64,000 bases of DNA from the NCBI GenBank assembly GCA_045544615.1, contig JAZPZI010000013.1:1-64000 (forward strand). Reading direction: 5' to 3'. The translations under genes were made by a program, and so were the position numbers. The notes under the pieces were generated by a model that had not been told where the DNA came from, made no database searches, and saw nothing but the letters and a program-made list of their open reading frames with translations. Positions 1 through 7,500 of this stretch are shown here, piece after piece; the stretch's first letter is position 1; the number at the start of each line of letters is the position of its first letter. Source of the stretch: CAKSFT01 sp045544615 (GTDB lineage: Bacteria > Bacillota > Clostridia > UBA1381).

Positions 1-161
1 ATCCACGCGTCAACCTCGCTTATTTTAAACTTCCAAAGCCTGCCGATTTTTGCTGCGGGCATTTCTCTTTTCTCGATCCAAATGAGGACAGTATCACGGC
101 TAACACCGAGATATTCTGTAATTTCCTTCATTGAATACCAACGTTCAATATTGTTTCCCAT
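1..161 (-). CDS. Excisionase-family helix-turn-helix protein (partial, runs off the left edge)
   Basis: The 53 visible residues form a small winged-helix/MerR-like DNA-binding domain of the excisionase (Xis) family. After a short start, the segment MKEITEYLGVSRDTVLIWIE gives the HTH, followed by PAAKIGRLWKFKISEVDAW, the usual wing and C-terminal helix start. Such proteins bind the attachment-site arm of integrative elements and direct excision with a tyrosine recombinase. The start is ATG at 161, with cggaggt spaced correctly upstream and a consensus promoter (199-227) serving it. Integrase normally follows xis and would lie beyond the left edge; this is inferred, not seen. The C-terminus is missing because of the window boundary. 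Confidence 0.85.
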   Translation of the reverse strand, partial: MGNNIERWYSMKEITEYLGVSRDTVLIWIEKREMPAAKIGRLWKFKISEVDAW

Positions 162-198
162 AGTTAAACCTCCGTTTAAATACAAAAATCCAAGTATA

Positions 199-227
199 AT
201 TATATAATATTTTTTCCAAAATGTCAA
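199..227 (-). promoter_or_regulatory. Consensus sigma-A promoter for the excisionase gene
   Basis: On the minus strand TTGACA (plus 222-227) and TATAAT (plus 199-204) are separated by exactly 17 bases. Both hexamers are perfect. The excisionase start codon lies 38 bases downstream of the -10 box with a GGAGG site in between. Confidence 0.85.
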
Positions 228-271
228 TGATTTATAGGGATTTATGAGGAATTTTAACGAAAAAGTTTTGA

Positions 272-299
272 GGCAGAACCCTAAAAAAAGAGTTCTGCC
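272..299 (-). terminator. Rho-independent terminator after the MobC-like gene
   Basis: An 8-bp perfect stem (GGCAGAAC/GTTCTGCC) lies 10 bases past the MobC-like stop codon. Read on the minus strand it is followed by an interrupted T-rich stretch (TCAAAACTTTTT). It separates this gene from the excisionase, which has its own promoter. Confidence 0.6.
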
Positions 300-309
300 C
301 CTTACAAAC

Positions 310-975
310 TTAGACAAAATCACGAATTAACCGCATTGCATCATCCCGCACATCCTGAATATCGCATATTTTATCCCATGCTGTTTTTGAATCTTCTGCA
401 TAGCGATATAAAGACATAAGTCGAATCCATCCGATATCATTTATGTATCTTAGTGTATCATAGTATGCTTGCGGCTTTTTAATTGGAATTAGTTCCCCTA
501 AACACAATCTTTGTATTAATGTATTCTGACTTACAAATGTTCTTGTAAGGAGCTTGTCGAGTTTTGCTCTTTCATTATCATTAAACCTTATACAAAGGCG
601 GTGTTCATTCTTCGTCCATCCATACCATTTTGGCATTTTGTTTGAATTACCGAGTGCAGCTTGTTTATCATAGAAGTGTTTTATAATATCTCTAATTTTG
701 AGATTGAGTTCCAAAGATTTATCCAAACTTTCCATTGACAAAAACCTTTCGTAGCTTGCTTTGCATTCCATCTTATTAATCTCGAAATAAACTTCTTTAA
801 CCTGCTGTTCCATTTCCATATATTCTTCATCGTGTAAGTCGTAAAACTCGGTTTTCATAACAGTATTTCTTATAAATTCGCTGATGTTCATGTTTGCTTT
901 TTCAGCTTTCTTCTGAATTTTTTTATAATGCTTCGGGTGGAGTCTTATTGTTATCTGATTAGTTCTTTTTCTCAT
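310..975 (-). CDS. MobC-like ribbon-helix-helix mobilization accessory protein
   Basis: A protein of 221 residues. Residues 1-42 (RKRTNQITIRLHPKHYKKI... NISEFIRNTV) match the ribbon-helix-helix N-terminus of MobC-type relaxosome accessory proteins, which bind oriT and help the relaxase nick. A second, weaker block of the same flavour follows in the C-terminal half (HRLCIRFNDNERAKLDKLL, then SQNTLIQRLCLGELI), so the protein may hold two RHH-like halves. I chose ATG at 975: GAGAGG directly abuts the ATG at 984 but sits 9 bases from the one at 975. No relaxase gene is visible in the window, so a role in mobilization is inferred from the family only. It is transcribed alone, bounded by terminators at 272-299 and 1094-1126. 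Confidence 0.65.
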   Translation of the reverse strand: MRKRTNQITIRLHPKHYKKIQKKAEKANMNISEFIRNTVMKTEFYDLHDEEYMEMEQQVKEVYFEINKMECKASYERFLSMESLDKSLELNLKIRDIIKHFYDKQAALGNSNKMPKWYGWTKNEHRLCIRFNDNERAKLDKLLTRTFVSQNTLIQRLCLGELIPIKKPQAYYDTLRYINDIGWIRLMSLYRYAEDSKTAWDKICDIQDVRDDAMRLIRDFV

Positions 976-1093
976 TAAAATCATCCTCTCTTAAATTGGG
1001 GTATTAGGGGCTTGCCACTAACAAGGGGCTTTTTGGCTGCCAAAATGCCGTGCTTGCTAATTCAAAAACCATTGTTTTTATTCTTTTGAGCAT

Positions 1094-1126
1094 AAAAAGA
1101 ACACCCATCATTTAGACAGGTGTTCT
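1094..1126 (-). terminator. Rho-independent terminator of the repA-parB-tnpV operon
   Basis: Stem AGAACACC/GGTGTTCT (plus 1098-1105 and 1119-1126) with a 13-base loop. On the minus strand it is followed by TTTTTATG. The stem begins inside the last codons of the secreted-protein gene, and the stop codon is in the loop. Confidence 0.8.
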
Positions 1127-1675
1127 CTCCGCTAATATTAACTTTCGTGCGATAGTAAATATGCTGTTATCGACTGACGGAATATTCCGGTAGCAAGTAT
1201 CCTTTGCAAATTCTGTACCGTAGTCAAAGCTTGCATCGACCGACTGATATATCTTCTCATAGGCTTGCTTCTTTGCTTCGTTATAATTGATTCTGACAAG
1301 CTTATATTCTTCAAGTACATCCGATATCAGTTGCCGTACTGTGTCCTTATTCTGAGTATAAAATTCAGGTCGCAGGTATATATCCCGATATTGGAATATT
1401 GCATTGCTTGCAATCTCACTTAATTGCGAAAAACTGTATCCGTTTGACTGACCACTGACTACCAGGGTGAAGAATCTTCGTCTTGCTTCAGCTTGTGCAT
1501 CTGAAAAGCCGAGTCCATTTTGAACATTATCAAGAATATCTGATATAATAGATTCGGTATATTCCATACATTCAAAGGTTGCATTTGACGGGAAGGATTC
1601 CGGTGGTATCTCCGCAGCATTTACTGATGTTGAAATCATAAAAAAACTCAAAAACAAAACAATAAGCTTTTTCAT
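1112..1675 (-). CDS. Small secreted protein of the mobile element, function unknown
   Basis: A protein of 187 residues with a clear Sec signal peptide: MKK, then a hydrophobic run (LIVLFLSFFMI), then a small-residue cleavage region near SVNA-AE. The mature part is mostly helical and charged, with two cysteines (in FECMEY near the N-terminus and DTCYRN near the C-terminus) that could pair outside the cell. I do not recognise a family. The start is ATG at 1675; the GTG two codons upstream is part of the GGAGGTG ribosome binding site itself. It is the last gene of the element operon, and its ribosome binding site overlaps the stop codon of the DUF6809-like gene. Exported cargo of this kind on an element could act in surface contact or exclusion, but nothing in the sequence proves that. 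Confidence 0.7.
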   Translation of the reverse strand: MKKLIVLFLSFFMISTSVNAAEIPPESFPSNATFECMEYTESIISDILDNVQNGLGFSDAQAEARRRFFTLVVSGQSNGYSFSQLSEIASNAIFQYRDIYLRPEFYTQNKDTVRQLISDVLEEYKLVRINYNEAKKQAYEKIYQSVDASFDYGTEFAKDTCYRNIPSVDNSIFTIARKLILAERTPV

Positions 1676-1684
1676 AAGCACCTC

Positions 1685-1972
1685 CTACAAATCTTTAAAT
1701 ATACTATCATCACAGATTAGGCTATCGCATATCATCTGCACACCAAGGCGAAAACCGATTTTAAAGTTCTCGATACTTGTTATGGCAATAACTTCATCAC
1801 TTGCATTGATAAGTTCGTTCAGCATGTGCAGTGGTTTACCTTTAAGCATTTTATTGAGCTCATTTTCGCTATTACAGAATCTGCGCATTGCTTTAGCATA
1901 ATCGGTATGTCCGTCATAACGTTTCTCATTTGGGTTGATATTGCCGTAGTAGAGTTCTTCAATAAAGTTCAT
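1685..1972 (-). CDS. DUF6809-like small protein
   Basis: A protein of 95 residues starting MNFIEELYYGNINPNEKRY and ending in a KIGFRLGVQMICD segment. This opening and the 'FK.GFRLG' end are what I recall from DUF6809 proteins carried on Clostridia conjugative and mobilizable elements. No biochemical role is known to me. Its ATG overlaps the TnpV stop codon as ATGA, and its ribosome binding site lies within the last TnpV codons, so translation is probably coupled. It precedes the secreted-protein gene by 9 bases. Confidence 0.65.
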   Translation of the reverse strand: MNFIEELYYGNINPNEKRYDGHTDYAKAMRRFCNSENELNKMLKGKPLHMLNELINASDEVIAITSIENFKIGFRLGVQMICDSLICDDSIFKDL

Positions 1973-2334
1973 TTCAATTCCTCCTCGGCATATACAATTT
2001 CGTGCATCAGTTCCTCACGGACTAAGTTTTGAATATTGTTCATTAACCCCGTCCATTTGAGCATATCTTTTGCTTTTAGTTCTTCTGTGATACCTTGCGC
2101 ATCCGACATTGCTTTAACACGGATTTCAAACTCCTCGTGGCAGATTTTGTCTATCTTGGCAAGGTGATCGTGCAATGTACCTTTGATCATCATAGCAGAG
2201 TAAATGCTGCGATGATTTTGTTTAAGATAATCTCTTCTCATTCTGCCGTATATACCGAGAGGTGTTTTAGGTGTATCGGGAACCTTTAAATTCGGAATCA
2301 TAATTCCGTTTTCATTTCTGTAAGTGACTTTCAT
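1969..2334 (-). CDS. tnpV: TnpV family transposon-encoded protein
   Basis: A protein of 121 residues with the TnpV pattern: a short N-terminus ending IPNLKVPDT, then PLGIYGRMRRDYLKQNH, a helical middle, and a C-terminal MNNIQNLVREELMHEIVY segment. TnpV proteins occur on Tn4451-like and other clostridial mobile elements; their function is not established. The ribosome binding site AAAGGAG is 9 bases from the ATG. It sits 59 bases after parB and overlaps the next gene by 4 bases. Its presence supports reading the first 4.2 kb as a mobile element. Confidence 0.8.
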   Translation of the reverse strand: MKVTYRNENGIMIPNLKVPDTPKTPLGIYGRMRRDYLKQNHRSIYSAMMIKGTLHDHLAKIDKICHEEFEIRVKAMSDAQGITEELKAKDMLKWTGLMNNIQNLVREELMHEIVYAEEELK

Positions 2335-2393
2335 TTACTTCAACTCCTTTCGCTATTATTTTATCGTGGCTGTCATAGACTTTCAAAAAATTA

Positions 2394-3305
2394 TTAGCGT
2401 TCATTTTCTTTTTCCCGATTTTTGTGCCACTTCTGAATCAACTTCATAACAGTATCTTGAATCTGTTCTTTAGTGTAACTTTTAGGAAAATATCTGCGAA
2501 GCTTGTCCTCGTAAATAACAAGTTTTATGCTTTCAGGCTTTGTTGAGGTGAGAATATATTCAAGCATAGCATCATCTATGGTACCTTCTTCAGCAGTTTT
2601 TCTGAGTTTAGCTGCTTGGGCAATTGAGGGTGCAGTTGATTCACGCTCTACGATTTTATAAATCTTTGCCTGATCTCTTGAACCGAGATATGAAAGTTCA
2701 ACACCTGCACTCATTGCCATTTCGTTTTTATCAATCATTTCAAGCAAAGGATCAATGAGGTTAGTGAGCCGTATGTAACGCTGGACTTGTCTACCGCTAT
2801 CGCCACTTTCTTTACCAACATAATCAGCAGTTTCTGACTTCCCGACAAATTGTCGGGAAGTTGTCTCCAGTGATTTCCCCTGATGCTTTAAGGCTTCCAT
2901 TTTTAATTTATAAGCAAACGCTTTCTCACTTGGAAGTATATTTTCTCTCTGCAGATTACTATCCACAAGGAGAATTGCGGCAGTATCATCATCGAGGTCT
3001 TTAATAACTACAGGCACTTCTTCAACACCTAAAAGTTCACATGCTTTCATTCGTCTGTGTCCCGAAAGAACCTCATAACCACCTTCCGAATGTGGTCTTA
3101 CGATAATTGGTGACAGAACACCGTATTGTTCAATGCTTGCACAAAGCTCGTCCATACTATTGTCAAGCAAAACCTTAAATGGCTGTTCTGCATAAGGCTT
3201 TAGTTCCTTAATATCCATAGGAACAATTTCTTCAGTTTTTCTGCCTTTGTCATCTTTAAATAAATCATCCAAAGCATTTTTACCAATGTTTAATTCATAT
3301 TTCAT
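2394..3305 (-). CDS. ParB/Spo0J-family partition protein
   Basis: A protein of 303 residues. Residues about 28-115 are the ParB/Srx nuclease-like CTP-binding domain with the GYEVLSGHRRMKA box, followed by AILLVDSNLQRENILPSEKAFAY. Residues about 140-215 form the central helix-turn-helix region (SGRQVQRYIRLTNLIDPLLEMID) that reads parS-like sites. The C-terminal part ends in a basic helix. It overlaps the replication gene by ATGA, giving a two-gene rep-parB unit. There is no ParA ATPase gene between or beside them, unusual for a complete partition system, so it may work mainly in element replication or regulation. The coding region contains an 11-bp perfect inverted repeat (2837-2861). Confidence 0.9.
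   Translation of the reverse strand: MKYELNIGKNALDDLFKDDKGRKTEEIVPMDIKELKPYAEQPFKVLLDNSMDELCASIEQYGVLSPIIVRPHSEGGYEVLSGHRRMKACELLGVEEVPVVIKDLDDDTAAILLVDSNLQRENILPSEKAFAYKLKMEALKHQGKSLETTSRQFVGKSETADYVGKESGDSGRQVQRYIRLTNLIDPLLEMIDKNEMAMSAGVELSYLGSRDQAKIYKIVERESTAPSIAQAAKLRKTAEEGTIDDAMLEYILTSTKPESIKLVIYEDKLRRYFPKSYTKEQIQDTVMKLIQKWHKNREKENER
2837..2861. repeat. Perfect 11-bp inverted repeat inside parB
   Basis: ACTTCCCGACA and its exact complement are separated by only 3 bases (AAT). The site lies inside the parB coding region, near the codons for the ParB helix-turn-helix. It could be a parS-like or operator site, or an RNA hairpin that affects parB mRNA; coding constraint alone does not require such symmetry. 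Confidence 0.6.
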
Positions 3306-4165
3306 ATTAACCCTCTTTTCATATCATTTTTAACCCAACGGTCATAGAACGCATCCATTGTTATGGGAGCGTTGTAAAGTGTGGTAATAAAAAAAGCCCG
3401 TACATTACGGACTTCGGAATCACACATACGCATAGCATCATCAACATATCTTATGTGCATATCATTTATAGACAGATACCTTTCACGCACCTGCTCAATA
3501 GGTATGTTTGTTTGGTTTATTCTTATTGTCTTACTGTCGGAGCATACAACATCAAGCATAATCTCTATAATGTTATCAAGCCAGTCATCTTTAAAATCAA
3601 GCTTTAAAATATTGTATTCAATATTTTCTTTTATAATATCCTCGTAATCCTTTCGGCTCCTTTGAGGATAAGATATGATTGAATCAGTATAAATCTTTTC
3701 AGTATTATTTTTATCAGTATTATTAGGTTCTAAATCCTGAACATCTTGAAATTCATTATCTGAACTTTCAGAAGTACAAATTTTGGACTTCTTGAAGTCT
3801 ACTTCCATATCTTTATCCACAAACTTCTTAACATAGATATAATCAGGATTTCCCTGACCGCGTTTCTTGCGTTCAATCAGACCGATATTTTCAAGTTCTG
3901 ACATAAACTTAACTGCTGTTCCACGACTGCAACTTAACGATTCAATAACCTCATTAATTGAGTAAATTATAAAGGCACGATTCTTATCATCATACCATTT
4001 ATTTAGAATAGATAGCCCCATTCTGTCGAGAAGCACACCATAAAGAAGTTTTGCTCCGTAAGATACATTTTTAAACCTTTTATCTGTCACAAGTATCTGC
4101 GGAACTCTGTAAAACTTAAATTGGTCTGCTTCATATCCATAAAAAAATTCACAATTTAACTTCAT
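3302..4165 (-). CDS. Replication initiator protein A (RepA_N-type)
   Basis: A protein of 287 residues. The N-terminal 110 residues (FYRVPQILVTDKRFKNVSYGAKLLYGVLLDRM ... YSINEVIESLSCSRGTAVKFMSELENIGLIERKK) are the winged-helix RepA N-terminal domain of Firmicutes plasmids and Tn1549-type conjugative elements. It binds iterons and starts replication of the excised circle. The C-terminal part (about 180-287) is the usual helical segment with a YVDDAMRMC... region. The start is ATG at 4165: GGAGG lies 8 bases upstream, while the upstream in-frame codons to 4225 have no such site and overlap a hairpin. It is first in the element operon, just inside its presumed right end. Confidence 0.88.
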   Translation of the reverse strand: MKLNCEFFYGYEADQFKFYRVPQILVTDKRFKNVSYGAKLLYGVLLDRMGLSILNKWYDDKNRAFIIYSINEVIESLSCSRGTAVKFMSELENIGLIERKKRGQGNPDYIYVKKFVDKDMEVDFKKSKICTSESSDNEFQDVQDLEPNNTDKNNTEKIYTDSIISYPQRSRKDYEDIIKENIEYNILKLDFKDDWLDNIIEIMLDVVCSDSKTIRINQTNIPIEQVRERYLSINDMHIRYVDDAMRMCDSEVRNVRAFFITTLYNAPITMDAFYDRWVKNDMKRGLI

Positions 4166-4203
4166 AAATACTGCCTCCTTAGTTTTAATTTTTTGCAACA
4201 AAA

Positions 4204-4225
4204 ATGACGCCGCAAAGGGCGTCAT
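4204..4225 (-). terminator. Perfect hairpin upstream of the replication gene
   Basis: ATGACGCC/GGCGTCAT, 8 bp perfect with a 6-base loop. On the minus strand it is followed by TTTTGTTG. It lies 39 bases before the replication start codon and may be an attenuator in the leader or a terminator blocking read-in from outside the element. The short T-run makes it a weak terminator. Confidence 0.4.
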
Positions 4226-4297
4226 ATCGGCGTTTATTCGGTTTTTGTGCAGCGGAATGTCTGTCCGTTAATTTAAATTTAAGTTGTTCTTTCGTGA

Positions 4298-4491
4298 TTG
4301 CAGCAGAACAAAAAGCACGCGCGGTTTATGATAACATCTTACGTCTCTCGGATGACCCTGATGTTAATGATGTCATCAAATTCCTGCGCCAGCGTGAGGT
4401 CGTACATTTCCAAAGATTCGGCGAGGCACTCGACACTCTTCAGTCAAAAATTTGCGAAAAAAATAAGTTCTATATGGGAAATAAGAAATAA
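4298..4491 (+). pseudogene. cotJC: 3' remnant of cotJC (spore-coat manganese catalase)
   Basis: About 64 codons on the plus strand encode AAEQKARAVYDNILRLSDDP, then FLRQREVVHFQRFGEALDTL. This is the conserved C-terminal end of CotJC-type manganese catalases, with the metal-site EREVVHF helix (here QREVVHF). An intact CotJC is about 200 residues, so roughly two thirds of the gene is missing. The reading frame extends back to 4204, but the residues before AAEQ do not resemble CotJC; the break is near 4298. The fragment still ends with its own stop codon and terminator (4499-4530). The mobile element begins directly upstream, so the gene was most likely interrupted or truncated by element insertion. 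It implies a spore-forming ancestry. Confidence 0.8.
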
Positions 4492-4498
4492 AAATAAA

Positions 4499-4530
4499 GC
4501 GGCTTCCATTAATCTGGAAGCCGCATTTTT
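4499..4530. terminator. Bidirectional terminator between cotJC remnant and propeller-esterase gene
   Basis: Stem GCGGCTTCC/GGAAGCCGC (9 bp perfect, 8-base loop). It is followed by ATTTTTAT on the plus strand and by a TTTATTTTTATTT run on the minus strand. It ends both convergent units. Confidence 0.88.
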
Positions 4531-4565
4531 ATCATTTGAAATATCAAAAATTGAATTTCAACGCC

Positions 4566-7500
4566 TTAATCTTTATAGGCATACTCAACGTCTATAATTC
4601 CATTTTTATTAAATTCTACCCAGTCTTTGGCATATTCTTCATCGAATAACCACGCATGAGCTTTGAAATCAGGATTTTCAGATTTTAGTTCAAGATATTC
4701 TTCGTATGTCATATATCCCGTCGGAACAAATTTATATGCATAGCCTGAATAGCTCTCATCACTGTCTGTAACAGTATACTCTCCATAACCGATATAACCC
4801 TTTGTTTTATCGATCAGAGTCATTATTGTGTTTCCATCTTCATCAACTGTTGAATTCGAAATCTTTAAATCGTATGCCCTATCTAAGAATTCGAACATAA
4901 TTGTATTTGATTTATAATCATTCCAGAAGTGTCCAGAATTTGGATCCTGGATATACTGAATAAATGCGCCTTTTTCCAGCAATCGCTCACTCGCAAAAAT
5001 TTGGCCGTTATATCCATATCCCCAGTCAAATTCTCCTGTAATTACAAATATCGGAATATTATATTCACCAAAAGTATTATATTCAAATTGATCGTCACGT
5101 GCCGATTTATAGACAATCGATGCAAACACACGCTCATTATTGTATTCGGCAAATCCTGCCGAAAAAGCTGTCGCATTGGAATGTCCGAAGGTCGCAAGAG
5201 GAACTTTACTAAGTTCCGGATGACCTGTTTTTATTGCAAACTCATCAAGCTTTGATAGAATCGCAGCAGTTGCCGTTTCTTTATCTGTAAAGTTTTTAAG
5301 TACACCTGCATCATCAAAGAAGGACATAATTGCAAGGCCCCGGTCAGCACAGAAGGATTTAAATGCATTCATAGAAGAAAGTGTTAACCCCATTCCATGA
5401 TGGTTTATAAGCACTACTCCTTGAACCGTTTGTGTATTCTCAGGAATGTACATTTCCCAAATACTACCGTCAACAAGTTCAGCTTCTCTTACTTTATAAG
5501 ATTCAGTTAAAGGTGACATATCATCTTTCCATACAAACACTTTCATATATTGAGTATATGGACTGTAGTTTGATAAGCTTTCCATCCGGATCGTGTCGGA
5601 AATACTGTTTAATCCATGCACAACATCAAAGTCCTTTGCCTGTACCCATACAAGTTCATCTGTTATTGAACTGTAAGCGGCAAGAAGCATATACACCTTC
5701 TCTGTTGTGTTATCAGGATTATATATCTGCGCTGTAGCAGTTAAATCACCCGGTGCAACATCGTTGACCAAAAACCCGTCTTTGTCGGTAACCTCAAGCT
5801 TTACAACAGAAAACTTATTTATGGTTGAAGTGACTGTTATAAATAGGTGAAAAATACTTATATCGCCCTGAACAGACGCATACATTTTACCGTCATATAT
5901 AGACATGCCGTATACCTGTCCCAGTCCGGTAAACTCTTTTACCAATGCATTATCGCTCTTTTTGTAAAAAGCTATCGTGCCGCCTTGCGTTCCAACCGCA
6001 TAATAATTATTGTTGATATTTTGTACAGATAATGCGACACTATTTGAAACATTAGTAACTTCAGGTTGTTCAGGATCTTTTGCATCAATTATGAATCTAT
6101 GAGTTGCTGCAGAGCTGCTATCGGTGGCGCAAACCATAAATATTTTGTTTTCACCAATAAGTTCAATATCCTTTACAGCCGGAATGTTTGCATAATCAGA
6201 AAATGCATCTATCCCTTTATATCTTTCAACAAAATTTACAGTGCCATCAGAATCAATGCTCATATCACTGATATTAAACTGATATCCCTTAAATCCTGGT
6301 TTGTTTCCATTTGTCATAAGATCAGTTCTGCTGATATAATATAATCTGTAAAGACTGTCTGAAATCTTTTCGACTTCCAAAGCAAAAACGCCGTAGTTTG
6401 CAGAAGTTGAACCCAGCAGAGTTACTCCGTTTTCAATGTCAGATATATCATATACATCGCAATCCCCACCTGTGTTTTGCTGTGCATAGAAAAGATAATC
6501 ATCAACAATTTCTATAGTGTCGAGCTTATTTGACGAACCATTTGCAATTTTTGTTCCCACCGTCACCTTAACAGAAGTTGACACTTGCGTGGTCTCATCT
6601 GTGACTGTCTTTGACTCAACCGGAAGTTTTCCGTCACTACCAATTTTATAACACATCAAAACATTCCTGTTGTTTTCCGGCAATGTTTGTGATACAAACA
6701 AATAACCGTCTTTAATCTTTAGCTGACTATTGAATATTCCGGTAAGTATATCGGTACATTCCTGGTACGGAGTCAGCTTCGAATAATCGCTGACATCTGT
6801 AATATCGTATACAACCAAAGCCGTGTTGGCGTATGTTGTATAGAGATACTGTTTATTACCAACAGTTAAACTCACCGCATCGGTTACTCTTGCACCGTTT
6901 GAATATGTAGGAATACTTCCAAGTTTTATTATGTTTTCTGGATTAGTGCTCTGAGTAACAGAAATCGTAATTTCGGGAGTTGTTGCCAACTCTTTCGGAT
7001 TGCCATCTATGTTTCTCAAAAGCTTTGCTTTAGCTACATATTCTCCTGCAGTCAATTCATCCGTTTCAACCGAAAAGCGGTTTGCAGAAACTGTAGCAAG
7101 ATAATCTTTTTTTCCAACAGACACTATAACCTTATCCGTTGCCGGAAGGTACCCTTCAACTGTTCCCTTGATTGTTGTATTTACGCCTTCTGTCATACCA
7201 ATATCAAACGAAATTGAATTACTGTATTCATAGAGCTCAAATCCATTGTTTACAGCTGCATACATAAATCCGGAGTAAACACCAACTTCATACGGTGTAT
7301 TCTTTGGAATAATCTCCTTTTCCTGTGTCAGGGTGTTGCCGGCATATGTATAAACATACATTCTCGGACCTTTTGTCGATAGAATAATTGTATTTTTATC
7401 AACAAAAGCTCCGACACCCGATGTATCCAGACCATTATCAGTTATTTTAACAGGTGAGGCGGGCTCTGAAACATTTATTATTTCAAGCGAGGATACACTG

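Noticed and set aside
976..984. ATG at 984 as the MobC-like start
   Set aside because: The GAGAGG sequence directly abuts it; the ATG at 975 has the correct spacing.
2837..2861. parB inverted repeat as a transcription terminator
   Set aside because: It lies in the middle of coding sequence with no T-run on either strand.
4204..4297. Plus-strand frame with ATG at 4204 in front of the cotJC fragment
   Set aside because: The residues before AAEQ do not resemble CotJC, the ATG lies in a hairpin, and there is no ribosome binding site. It is treated as accidental frame extension into element DNA.
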